In this document: piece by piece, positions 10,801-51,600 of the stretch | How positions within the stretch are numbered: position 1 is the stretch's first letter | Layout of the letters: the number at the start of each line of letters is the position of its first letter | NCBI RefSeq assembly: GCF_035582795.1 | Contig: NC_134373.1 | Location: 42,577,173-42,641,172 of the forward strand | DNA from: Mycteria americana | Lineage: Eukaryota; Chordata; Aves; Ciconiiformes; Ciconiidae | Direction of reading: 5' to 3' | DNA length: 64,000 nucleotides | Program-made: the position numbers and the translations under genes | The notes under the pieces: model-generated | What the model was told of the DNA's origin: nothing | The model's input: the letters and a program-made list of their open reading frames with translations, nothing else | Databases searched by the model: none

Positions 10801-13800
10801 CAAACATATGAATGCACTGACATATATTATCTTTAGATATTAAGACTGTTGTTATCACCTGTATTGGCTAAATTCTCATTAATCCAAAAGTGTCCTAATG
10901 AAAAACTCTGATAACAACAACAAGAACAACAAAAAAGTTTTTATAAACATTTCTAAAAATCCTCTGTATAAGCCAGAGCTTAGGAACAGAGCTCTGCTCT
11001 TTAATAATACTTTAATAACAAGAAGAAATGGGATGAGGACTGGAAAATTAGGCTTACTCGTATTCATTCAGGAATACATGAACTTCACAATTTTATATAG
11101 CGCCATTGCATAATAAATCACAATACAGCTGGCTAGCATTGCTGAAGTTCTAATACAAATACTATGAGTTAACGTGTCCTGATCAACATTGCAGCTTTTA
11201 CTGATTACCGTGTTTCCTAAAAATAATTTACTTCTTAAAATAAAGAGTTCCCATAGCTTGTATCTAGAATAAATTAATAATCTATTAGCATGTTCGGCAT
11301 ATTTGTACTTCAAGATATATCTATCTTCAAAGAATAAAAAACCCAGCAAGCAAGGAGACCTGCTGGATCACTTATAACTGATTTCTTATATTAAAATGGA
11401 ACGGGCAGTGGGAGAGGAGAGGGTAAACTAATTACGTACAAGACTAAAGTAAACTTAAACCCACATAATAAAGGAACTCAGTGTGTTCGTTCAAGACAAT
11501 ACATGACTTCCCTCACAAGCTTGTTTTTATTAGAACAAAGAAAGGAGTTTTGGCACTTCAGATGCTGCAGGTGATGGAATTTGTGCATGTGTGTTGGGTG
11601 GATCTTTCCCTTTACTAGCATGACATGGAAGACTTAAAAACGAGGCTCCAAAAGGCTCTAGAAATAAATGACATTTTTGTCTAGGAAATGATAAAGCAAG
11701 TAACCTTGTTTACTAGAAAATATATGTAGGTGCTTTGCAGCTACCTGCCATTAAAATGCAACTATCTTCAAGCAGTTAAATGATCTGATCCCTAATGCTA
11801 CTACAGAATAAAGATAAACAGCTGTCTAATCTAGGTTTATACATCTCAGTGCATCCTTTGCAATTAATACTTTAATGCACACAAACAAGAAACTTATTAA
11901 AGCTTATAGAAAAAATGTTTTGCCTAATGCCTTCTTTCTCATGCAGGTATGTGTGCTGTACATGTAACAAAGATTTGTAGAAATTACTGGCGAATGCTCC
12001 ACTGTGCTATAGCAGAAAATATTAGAGAAGGCAGCTGAAGCTACCGTTCCCAGACCAGATCTTGCAGTGCTTTCTCAGCCTAAATGCTCTTTTGGAATCT
12101 GCCGGCATTCAGCCTGAGAAAACCAAGCGGGATCAGGTCTGTCATATCCATTCTTAACTCTGTTACTCCAATGGATGCAGATATTTTCATTTTTTTCTTG
12201 GTAACTGGCCCATTCAAATCATCTAGTGGTGCTGAAGGCTGCCTTTTAGGCAGTGAAGTTGTTTAAAAAATTCATCATGCATCCGCAATCTTTTAATGCT
12301 GCTAGAGATGTACATCATTTTTGGTTGTACCAGATAGGAGATGAATTACTTTTCTCATTGTTAACGTCAAGAAGATAACCAGACTCAACGGTGGTAGAAA
12401 ATACCAGTGATCTTTGCTAACTGGTCCAGAAAGTAGAAGAAACCGCAATATTCAGGAAATTAATTTAGTGCTACATGCTTTTAAAGCCTACTTTTAGCAG
12501 GCTTTGGGAAGAAAATAAGCAAATATAAAAGTTAATGATCCTCATTTTTGAAAAAATAGTTTTGACATGAACCTGCATTAAAAAAAAATGCATGTTCAGC
12601 ATAGTTCTGTCAATTTTAGAAAATACGTGCAGTGGGGAATTTCAGGAGTCTCTGCTTAAAGACATTAGTGGGTTGTACAAAACGGTCAATTATAGCAAAC
12701 TTTTCAACCACATTGGATCTAAGGCTTCACTGATCATGTAAGACATAAGGTCCAATCACATAAATTTATCTATTTAAAGAAACTGAAGACTCAGTAGGTG
12801 AAAAGAAGTGATTGTGAGGAAGTAAGGCAGCAGTATCTCCAAAGATTTATCATAGTTCTTTGAATGAAAAATGTCAGCTCTACAACTTCACTGTGAGCAG
12901 ATTTTTTTTTGATACTCTATTTTTATTGCAAGCTACGTCCAACCAATATGTTATTTTAAATGTTCATCATTTACGAGTATTTAACCCTGCCCCCTTCCCT
13001 CAGATTTCGTTACTGAAATTTCAACTGATCTTCTGGAGAGTTCTTGTGCGATGCTGGAATTTTCAGACATTCAAAGATGGATTTTTGAAAGATGTAATGT
13101 ATAGGTAGGTACTCAGATGTACTGGAATGTCGGTACTCTACATACTGGGTAAGAAGAGTGTATTGTTTTCCATTTAAAAAGGCAGAATACTAAAAATGGG
13201 AGAAAAAATATTATGTATCTATCCACTAATGTTCCATTTGGGGACTACTAGCTGTATTCAGGTAAACGAGAGGAAAAAAAAAAGACTATTCTCAGCCTCT
13301 AACCATACAAACTATTAGTAAGTTTGATCATTTTCCTGTTTCTATTTCCCCTGATCCTGTCATAGTTCATCACTGCTGACCGCAACAAAAATGTCAGTAC
13401 TGGCTAAACAAAAGAAATCATTTTGCTGCAACATTCATGCCAGGTCTAAAAATAATTTCAAACTGGAAAGTATTTTGTAACTGCTGCAATAATTTGTGAT
13501 ATTTGGCACTCTCAATAGTTTACATTTGGTTTGTCTGAAAAAGCCATTCTGGAAATAAGCAGTTAGAATAAATCCTTTTATTCTAACTCTAAATGTAAAT
13601 TGAGCTTCCAGCAAACAAATACTGTAGCTGACTTTCTGGCTTCTAGTGGTTTGTAATTTTCAGATTTTTCATTTCTATTTTTTTTTCAATTGATTGCAAC
13701 ATGCTCAAGTCGACTTTCCAGTCAATTCACCCAAATTCCAACAGGAATTGGTTTATAAATTGGTTCCAACTGGAACTGGTCATTTGGAATTTCCAGCACC

Positions 13801-14129
13801 GGAAATTATTTTATAAGTGCCTTGATAAGTACCCTAAATTACAAACGGATGTGTCTAATATCTAACGACAAGAAAAAGTATGGCTATAAATGCAAATGCT
13901 GTACTAAAAAAAAAAAAAAATCCAAAAAAACCAACCTATATGATCGGGCATAAACATAAGGGCATGGTAACTTTTTTTTGCCCCCTACTTAACATCAAAT
14001 GACAGCAGAGTGCAACTTCAGTATAACCGCGTTACATCTGCCAAATTAAGATGATTTTTTTTTTCCCCCCTAACTACGTTATGGCAAGTTATCAACTGAT
14101 GAATACTGTTTTTCCCCAGGTTCTTGAAC

Positions 14130-34239
<20,110 letters not shown>

Positions 34240-34298
34240 CTCCCATCAAACCTGTGCTTCAGGAAGTCAAAGAGAGCTTTCTGCATCATGTCTGTCAC
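34240..34298 (-). CDS. CACNB4: CACNB4 exon 9 (59 nt): GK-like domain, channel-binding helix
   Basis: 59 nt encoding [19 protein letters not shown] plus two bases of an Arg codon. The acceptor is TGCAAAG and the donor GTGAGA. This helix follows the degenerate P-loop and lines the groove for the alpha-interaction domain. The length is not a multiple of three, so skipping it shifts the frame. A short chicken beta-4c isoform that keeps the SH3 domain but loses most of the GK domain has been described, and exon 9 skipping would produce exactly such a product. Confidence 0.96.
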
Positions 34299-36511
<2,213 letters not shown>

Positions 36512-36619
36512 CTAGAAGAAGAAAACAACCCTTCGGATCATTAACCAAAGAAGATCCATATGAAAATCCTGGGAATTATGTATTAGAATTAAATAAAATA
36601 AAAGGAAAGCACTACTTAC
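36512..36619 (-). other. CACNB4: CACNB4 intron 7 (108 bp)
   Basis: A very short intron, with donor GTAAGTAG directly after the microexon and acceptor TTCTAG before exon 8. The small size may help the 20-nt exon to be recognised as a unit with exon 8. Confidence 0.9.
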
Positions 36620-36639
36620 CACTTTTTGTTTCTGTTTTG
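36620..36639 (-). CDS. CACNB4: CACNB4 exon 7, a 20-nt microexon
   Basis: The exon lies between acceptor TTTTAG (ending at 36640) and donor GTAAGTAG. With the G carried from exon 6 it encodes AKQKQKV in the HOOK region linking SH3 and GK. Calcium channel beta genes have a known 20-nt form of exon 7, and both length and residues match. Skipping it would join exon 6 to exon 8 out of frame and stop after seven codons (DRTCSPI then TGA). Confidence 0.95.
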
Positions 36640-37015
36640 CTAAAAGACCAAATGAGAACTTGGTTAAAAAATGCACACTGTGTGTAACAACCATAACACT
36701 TGCAAACAAAAATCCCTTTCTCAATGCACTTTTGATTTCTCTCAGTGCACCTCCCTTTTGGTCAGCCCTGTTTAAATTGGTCATTCATTCCATTCTGGGG
36801 GCAGCTGCCACTTTTTCCCGAGATTTTTCCCAGTCCCTTAGCAACTACCGCATGTCTAGAAATAGACGTCTTTCTCTACCTCCGCATGCAAGCACTTTTC
36901 TGTAGAACATCTTAATAAGTCAGGAAAGGGGGGAAACCTGCCTTTTTCATATACGGGTTTTAAAACAGAAGTATTAGAAATAGCAAGAGTTTCCTTAAAT
37001 AAAATTCTGTCTTAC
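36640..37015 (-). other. CACNB4: CACNB4 intron 6
   Basis: 376 bp, donor GTAAG at 37015. Nothing else was recognised. Confidence 0.85.
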
Positions 37016-37092
37016 CCGTGGAAGTGGGTGTGGCTCGAAATGTGCCAGAAACCATTTCTCCGAGACTTGAAGAAGAATTTCCACTTGATTTC
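37016..37092 (-). CDS. CACNB4: CACNB4 exon 6: HOOK region
   Basis: 77 nt. The leading G completes a Gly codon, then [18 protein letters not shown] and RATPTST, and a trailing G. The acceptor is ACCGTAG and the donor GTAAG. This Ser/Thr-rich segment is the flexible HOOK between the SH3 and GK domains, which varies among beta subunits and tunes channel inactivation. Confidence 0.96.
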
Positions 37093-43558
<6,466 letters not shown>

Positions 43559-43681
43559 CTCTTTAATGTGTAGGAAGTCCTTGGCATCAAAAGAGATGGC
43601 AGTGCTTGGGACAGGAACATCTTCATCCAGAGCTCCACAGTAACTCACGTTAGTCTTAACAGCAAACGCTACTGGTTTGGA
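43559..43681 (-). CDS. CACNB4: CACNB4 exon 4: SH3 domain, first part
   Basis: 123 nt, 41 residues, phase 0 to phase 0: [41 protein letters not shown]. The acceptor is TTTCTAG and the donor [18 protein letters not shown] is the first SH3 strand, and the acidic DEDVPVP and [11 protein letters not shown] form the RT-loop region. It is identical to mammalian beta-4 as I recall it. Confidence 0.97.
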
Positions 43682-44151
<470 letters not shown>

Positions 44152-44960
44152 TTAAATTCATGTCACTAAGAAAACATAGGTAAGAAATAGAACCCCACTC
44201 CTCAGTCAGATTCATAAAATACTTTTAAAATATTTGTTTCTTAATGTCTTTGAGTGAATTTTACATAGTGTCGCTAGCACAAAAAATCTGCAGAATTTAG
44301 CAGAGAAACAATCTGGCTTTACTGATCAGGTGCACTAAGCCAAAGACAAAAAACCCAAGAAAAACCTCTCTCCCCTCTTTCACAGAATCTCTTCACTTTC
44401 TTACTGACACAGTGAAATACAGCTCAGTTGTGGGTGCTGTCCGCAAATCTTCATAATATTTAAATCCTGCTTGACAACCTTAGATTGTCAAGATTGTCAA
44501 GGGCTAGGTCACATCAAATATAATTAAGGTATTATAAAGCTTGGTTAGAATCACCCCTCCCTGTAAATACAGTACCATTGTGTAAGTACTTCCCTCCCTG
44601 CCGTGGGTGCCACTCACATAAAGCTTTGTTCTGTGCTTCAAGAGGGGAAAAAAAAAGTGACAAAAGTCACATTATTAAAAGCTACTCAACAGAGCAACAC
44701 AAAAGCTATACAAGGATATGAAATGAAAACAGCACATACAAGCAGCAGCAGAATGCAACAGCCTATAAGGGAGGAAATAAGGTACTGCCACAGTTAGATT
44801 TTTTTGTCTGAGACTTCATTCAGGATGCCTGGCAACATCTGAAGTATGCAGTGGCTCCTCTCTTCTTTTTATAAAGCAACCTGACTCCAGCATCCTACAC
44901 AGCTGATCTTTATGTTTGCGTGGAGCCAAATGAAAGACAGGGGTTTAATCTTGCCAAACA

Positions 44961-45015
44961 GGTAAGGTAAGGCAAGGCAAGGTAAGGCAAGGCAAGGTAA
45001 GGTAAGGCAAGGTAA
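44961..45015 (+). repeat. (GGTAA/GGCAA)n pentanucleotide repeat
   Basis: Eleven tandem 5-bp units (55 bp), seven-to-four style mixtures of GGTAA and GGCAA. They differ only by a T/C transition at the third base. Confidence 0.92.
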
Positions 45016-45583
45016 AGGGAATGTTTACTTATGATGAAGCTGAAATACCAATCCCCCTCTCTCCAAAACCTCAAACACACACCTGATCCAGAAGCCTAGC
45101 AAGACTAGGGCTTGAACCTAGACTTCAAGGAGCACCACTGATGGGGGTGTGTACGACTGGGCATTCATACAAAAGGTGAAGTAAATTTTCACTATAGGAG
45201 GAAACTCCTACAAAGATCTCAAAATCCTGAAGTCTAGGTCTTACTTTCCACCCAAGGTAAATGCTGAACAGGAAATATATGTCCCTTATTGAGCCATTTC
45301 CCAAGCAAATGGAATTTTTACTAATAAATTAATATGTCTGCCTGGTGAACAATTGCCTTTGCTTAAGCCAGACTCCAGCCTTGCAGAATCCTGTTCTGTT
45401 CAATACAGCATTTGCTTAATTTGTGGTTGGGTCGTTAGTCTGCTCCAGCCCAGGAGAGGTCTGCATTTCACCCTCCCCAGCCCGACACTCTGCCCTGGCT
45501 GCAGGTGACGTGCAGCAATCACACACTCCCCAGGTTCTGTATCACAGCACTCAGCTGGGCTGGTAAAGGCTGCCATAAAATGG

Positions 45584-45619
45584 TAGGCTGTATATACAGT
45601 ATGCAGTATATACAGCCTA
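45584..45619. repeat. Perfect 14-bp inverted repeat with 8-nt spacer
   Basis: TAGGCTGTATATAC (45584-45597) and its exact reverse complement GTATATACAGCCTA (45606-45619) flank AGTATGCA. After one outward mismatch, three more pairs follow (45580-45582 with 45621-45623). It could extrude as a cruciform or fold as an RNA hairpin on either strand. Confidence 0.9.
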
Positions 45620-45717
45620 ACATAAAGAGCCTCATACAGTTTGCACTGTAGTCTAACTTTTTAACCTACATATTTTGCATGTCTTAGGAAAAATAACTAC
45701 ACAAAAACACTATCATT

Positions 45718-45735
45718 AAAAAAAAAAAAAAAAAA
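45718..45735. repeat. Poly-A tract
   Basis: About eighteen consecutive A on the plus strand, with no retrocopy sequence recognisable beside it. Confidence 0.85.
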
Positions 45736-46937
45736 GAGAACTTTAAAAGGATCAGGATAATGCAGAGCTGCAGAAGGATCCGGCCCCAGTACTGTACTCA
45801 GTAGCAGGAATATATGGCAATGTCTGACCACTGCTGAGAGACACTATTTCTGTTTTTAAATGAAGGAAAGGAGTAATGCGCTGGACTACATATGCTGTAT
45901 TGTATTATATAACCAGTGTAGCAAATAGTTTCTAAGTCATCACATTTCTAGCAACAAATTGAAGACATATATATCTATGTGTTTTTATCTCTGTAGAGCT
46001 CCAAAATCCGTAACTCTATACGTGTTCCAAAAGAGCCATTCTACAGCATTATGTCTTTCAAATATTTTTCCTTAAACTGATTTATAACCTGCAGCACAGG
46101 GACACATATTCTGCGTAATCTACCATAGAAGTCAATACTCTTATTCTCCATGTAAACTAACATATTTTTAAATATTGATGTGAATACATATCCATTAGAA
46201 GCCTTTTGGCAACGAACCACTGATGAGCATATGCTCTCTTCTTGTTACATACTCATAACTTGGCCATAAGCATGGTACTGTCACTAGGGAGGGCAGATTT
46301 CCTCTATGTCAAGAACAGGATTCACCTAACATGAGCTAACACACAGCTATGATCTTAACAGACCAGAAAAATTCCTTCCCAGGACAGCCGGCCACCCTGC
46401 ACCCCAGGCACCAAGGTGAGCTGCAAAGGGCAGCGTGCCTCCCAGCAGCCAGGCATCTGCAGAGACCCACGCATTTGGGGTCCTGAGCTGGAACAAGTCT
46501 AACATCAACAGGCTGAAAACTAGCAGTAGCTGCTGGCAGCAGCACAAGTTTTTCCTAGCTCGGAAGCTAGACATGCTGCTCTTCCTTCTGCTTCCTTCGG
46601 GATGTAGCAGAGACCAGGGAACTCACCAGCCACAGCACTTGGATAGGCGTGCACCAAAGACACCTCTTGGGCTGCTCAGTGGCTGCCAGTTATTCCTCTC
46701 TCCCCACCTTGGGGGCAAGATTAAATCTTTGGCTACCAAATGGGTCACCAACAGAGGCTTAAGAACATTTCTTCCCTGATCAAAGGCGAGAGTGCAAAGC
46801 ATGCCAACTCATCACACCTAGGTGAAATGGGTAGCAGGAGACCCCCTGTCTAGCCTACTCTTCCAACCTATGTCTCTGTTCAGCAGCTGAAGGGGAAGTC
46901 TATCAGTGGAAGACTGAATTTATATGGTCAAATATTC

Positions 46938-47014
46938 TAGTCCTAAAATTATAGGACTAGATACCAGACTAAAATTATAGGACTAGAATTATAGGACTAA
47001 AAATTATAGGACTA
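46938..47014. repeat. ATTATAGGACTA repeat cluster with inverted TAGTCCTA
   Basis: Four copies of ATTATAGGACTA start at 46948, 46974, 46988 and 47003. The first is preceded by TAGTCCTA (46938-46945), which pairs exactly with TAGGACTA (46952-46959) across 6 nt. A GACTAGATACC segment also occurs twice, so the cluster looks like local duplication. Confidence 0.85.
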
Positions 47015-47052
47015 GATACCTCCATACCAGAGCCTGCATTGTTCAAAGCAAT

Positions 47053-47088
47053 GAAAAAAAGAAAAAAAAAAGAAAAGAAAAAAAAATC
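47053..47088. repeat. A-rich low-complexity tract
   Basis: Runs of A interrupted by single G residues on the plus strand. Confidence 0.8.
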
Positions 47089-48561
47089 CCAGACCAGGAG
47101 TTGCAAAGACAGACCAACTTTGTGGTAGAGAAGAACAGCTTATCGTTTATTGTCCACTAAACACTCTGAAGACACAAAATGCTTTATAACTGCTGATCAT
47201 CACATTTTTTACTTACGGACAACAAAGCTTCAACAGCAGCAGAAAGGAAGAAGGAAAAGTATTCACGCTCTCCAAATAATAAATCAAAAGGCATAATAAT
47301 AAATACAAATAATATACTGCAGTAGGAATGGGCTTCTTTCCAAGATTTTAGTCCTACCTGGCATAACACACTGCAACAGGAACGTACCACATCCTGGCAT
47401 GCCTGAAGCCCGAGACAAAGCCACTACTGCTGTCATTGAGAGTAGCAGACTGTTCCTCACCCATGTGCTCTCTGAGCATGTCATTTTCCCCTTAATTTTC
47501 TGTGTACTGAAAGGTATACAAGAACAAGGCACAGAACACATCACCGACAGGACAGATACCAGCATCACGCACGTAGGTGGACTGCAGAAATCATCTGTAT
47601 GGGGGAATGGTGAACAAAAAGTGCACAGGCTCACATCTATATATTTATTCAAGGCCTCTGGATATGATTCAGTGTAGCTTTGTAAGGCAATTTAATAGAA
47701 ATAGATACCTATGCTGGATGCACTATTTCCCATACTGGCTTTTAGTGGTATATGTCTGAGCACTGACCTATTTAATGCTGTCAGAACAAAGTAGTCTTAA
47801 CCAAAGCAGCTGATACTGCAAGGCTACCCCAGGCTGCTCTTCAATGCTAATCACTGCCTGTACGCCAAATGATACGGATTGGTACAATCGCATCCGCATG
47901 ATCCCTTCTCTTGCAAGTTATGCCAAATAGCAAGTGGCTTATCTGAAAGATGCAGCCCCAGGACTGTGACTCATGTGATGCTGAACTGCAGCATCACACT
48001 GAAAACAAGGCATGATTCTGCAAACAGTGGCAAGATGGACAGAAAAAGCAGTCCAAGGTAAGTAATGAAAATTGGCATTCTGTAACATACCGTAAGCATG
48101 GGCCAAGGAACGCGAGTGTCCACATTCGGTCAGAGCAGAAGACCAAGCAAGATTAAGGTTTACTTTTCTCAGCTCCATCACTGCCCCACGCTGAGCAAGA
48201 CTACACAGTGCTATCGGGTATGCACATTTACCCTTGCAAGCCATCTCACTGACTTCCCGGTCATCTCTCATGCTTCTGTTAACACCACCCTTGATTTCTG
48301 CACACTGTGTTCACCAGCCAAGGTGCATTGGTAGTTACACTGGACCCCTGGCAGCAGTGACTTCTACTCACAAAATGGGACTCAGAATCTGATTAAGGCT
48401 TCCAGGAACTACTGTAACACAAGCAGTCCATAAATTAAAAATAAGCCTTGTTATCCTCAGAAGTCCAGCTTTTGATTATTTTTTAAAACCGTGCACAGAC
48501 AAAAGCATCACTTCTTGTATTCAATTTTCAGTTCTGTTTAAAATTTTTGTTTGAAGATCAG

Positions 48562-48601
48562 AATATTGACTGCAATATTGTGCAATATTGACAGAATATT
48601 G
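48562..48601. repeat. AATATTG short tandem cluster
   Basis: Four copies of AATATTG lie within 40 bp, at 48562, 48574, 48584 and 48595. Two are in GCAATATTG context and two are in GAATATTG context. Confidence 0.8.
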
Positions 48602-51600
48602 TGCAACAAGCCAACATGAACACTTGTGTCTGTACAGCACCAAGTGCAATGAAGTTCTGGACTGACAGCTTATATTTGTTGAAATTGCAATAGATGTGAT
48701 AATACTGAATACTATGATGCATCCGTGCTCTTGTCGCAGCTGGGAAAGTATAACTGACTGCCTGACCACACAATGAAAACCAAATTATGTTAGTAGTCTT
48801 AGGGAAGTGAGAGGAGAAGAAAGAGGAAAGAAGGCACTCCTCATCTTTTCCGGTACACCAAAACTTTACCAAAAAGACCCTTTCATTTCTTTATTTTCAT
48901 ATTGCTTACAGCAGCAAGCTGATAATTGGGGGTATATCGCATACGTCCACAGTTTCACATAATATTCAAGGACCAATTATCACGCTAACTGTTACCTAAC
49001 CTCATCCTCACGACCCCCTGGAAGATACAGGAACTTTGTGAAGCAGGAGCATATGCAATGAGTTCAAGTGCACACCAGATTTGACAATTTGAAGGAAACA
49101 GGCTTTGTTAGATAATTATATTATTCAAGGCAATGAAAGACTCGTTTCATATTTCACAGCCTTTTTACTTTGGGCTTCTGTGAATTCATTTTTCTTGCAA
49201 TTTATTATTTATTTTCTCCCTCATTCATTTTCCTCTCTCATCAATTAGTATAATTCAGCTTTGATAAAAACATTGAGGTTTGAAGCAATCCCAAAACTGC
49301 TAGGGGAAAAAAGGGTAAAGCAGAAAGAACAGTGCGTTTGTTTATTCAGCAACTACAAAATAGTGGTAAATCACCAATGCCTCTTGCTCACTGACTGGTG
49401 ACTTGCTCACTTGAGACCTGAAAGATACGTGCTGCGGTGGCTGGATGACTGGAAAGGGTAACAAAATATTCCTAGCGAACATGGTGCTTCTATGCCCCAG
49501 CCTGTTTAGGGAGGAAAAGTTCACATGCATCCTCCTCCTGGACACTACAAACAACAGCCAGCAGGTCCAGCCTTCCTGCTTGCTGAAGGAAAGAGCAGAA
49601 GAAAATATCAACCTTTTAGTTGTTATGGTTTCAGAAAGGGAAAAAAAAATAAAGACTTCAGTGAGGTTGCAAATAATTTTTTTTTCCAACTGCCATAAAT
49701 ATACAGATCTGAATTGCTCTCTATCCAGCCATAACTTGTAATACTCTCTCATATAGCCTGTGCAATTAAAGCATCAATCCATTAGGAGCTCCAATAAGCC
49801 AGATGACATGCAGTCTCTTTTGAAAAGATTTAGGGTGCTGCAGAGTCCATCACAACCCAGAAAGCATTTCTGAAAATGTACCCTGCTCAGAGAAAAAGCT
49901 TCTGCCTTATCCATTAAGCAAGACAACAGGGCAGCATTGTCTAATTGCAGGCATCCTTCTCCTACAGAAGGACTAGCTACGGGCATTCTGAGCGCACCTC
50001 TCTATCCACAAATAAGCAGACATTGAGCACACATGGCAATCACTATGCTTAATAAAGCATACATGCCACTGAAGAGGAAAGCCCTAGTATCTGTGTTCAT
50101 AGACACATGTTGTTTTCAGCTGAGAACATGAAAAATGTCTTTGCAATAACAGAGAGTTCACTTTGAAAATCCATAGCACTTTAAAATGACAAAGTATCAG
50201 GAGTGGCAGCACACCTCGAGGCAGGCAATTATTTTGAATGGTTTGCTGGAGTTTGAATAATACTACAGCTAGGGACAGCATGAAATACTTCAGGGGAAAA
50301 CAGATCCCTCCTGTCTCACCCTGTCCATCTCTCCTCCTGTGTCTTCTCTTAGTTCCTCCCCACAACAGGAATCCCACTTGGTACCTTCAAGCTTCCCTAC
50401 AGGTTTTCAGATGCTCAAGGCAGTTTCACCTCCGGCAAGACACAGTGCGCAAAGGCCCCAAAGATCCTGTCCTGATGCTGGACACAGAGGTTACACAGCA
50501 GAGCAAAGAGCTGAACCAGAGGTTGCTCCAAAGCTTTTAAACCAGTCAGGACCTCAACTAAAAATCTTCTAGCAGGCAATGAAGTGTGTGAGCACACATA
50601 CAGCACAATGGAGGTTTAAGAGAGCAATACTGTACAAAACAGGATTGCTCATCATTGTTTAGCTGGTTTATATTGGAAACAGACAAACATGGCCTTGTAA
50701 AGCACAAGGCAACTTTCTCCTACACGCTGTTTTTCGCACTCTGCCTGCGTTGTCACATTCCTGTCTCTGCGAGGCTGGGGACAAGCCAGCAAAATCCCCA
50801 CTGAGGGTTAGCACACAGAAGCCCTGCTGCACAGGAAGCCTGCGACTTGCGTAATAATTAGTAAAAGAAAAATTTACATTTACAGATGGATTTACAGATA
50901 CAGAAACTTGTCTTATGTTGCAGTTTGTTCCACGCTGATTCTGCTGCATTATGTTGACGCTGTACGGCAGAATCAGAACCGCACAGGTTGGGAGGAACTG
51001 CAGACTCCTACGTACCCTGGAGGAGAGGGACAATACAGTGGATCTGGCTTTCTGCAGTTGGTTTTGTTGCTGTTTTTTTTTTTTAACTAACCATGTTACC
51101 AAGAATCAAAGCATCAAAAGTAGACTTCTGGGTGCAATCTTGATGTGTCCTTTATATCCAGCTCATTTAAATGTCCTTACATAAAACTGGACACTGTAAC
51201 TTATGGATCTCTCCCCTACCTCCCATTCCCACAAAAGCAGGGAAGTACCACATTTAGGACTTGTGCTGTTGTAACAGCACTGCCAGGAAACGTTCAACTT
51301 GCATGCAGAGAAGCTGAAATTTCATTTCTCGGCTAAGACATGGAATCATGGAGAGACTGGCTACTACTAGTCACTTTGGCTGGATTAAATACATATTATC
51401 ATGGGGCTTGAACTTTTTAGGAGCTTTGCTTTGCAAGAATCAGAAAGCATTTCTTCCCACTGAATAGAGACATTCATGATTAATTGGTCACTTCAGTGCT
51501 TGTAGCTCCTCCAGCTACTGAAACTTCTGCTCAGAGACCTGCACATGAAATACAGTGCTGCTGGAATGGGCTGGCAGGGGACTTGGATGCCACATGGTTA

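Larger units (their letters stand above)
6327..14129 (-). other. CACNB4: Probable CACNB4 3' UTR (long, AT-rich)
   Basis: This is the sequence immediately 3' of the CACNB4 stop codon, in transcript sense on the minus strand. It is AT-rich and has no recognisable exon or transposon over nearly 8 kb. It contains several AATAAA sites, homopolymer tracts (7742-7770, 13906-13920) and a strong stem-loop at 7807-7863. The UTR must start at 14129. How far it extends is inference. Confidence 0.45.

Noticed and set aside
13716-13808. Cluster of TTCCA/TGGAA motifs resembling heat-shock elements
   Set aside because: The spacing does not fit the required alternating GAANNTTC pattern, and the site lies far from any gene start.
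50961-51010. Possible second CR1 3' end (CAGAATCAGAACC...GGTTGGGAGG)
   Set aside because: The resemblance lasts only a few tens of bases and no CR1 coding or tail sequence follows.
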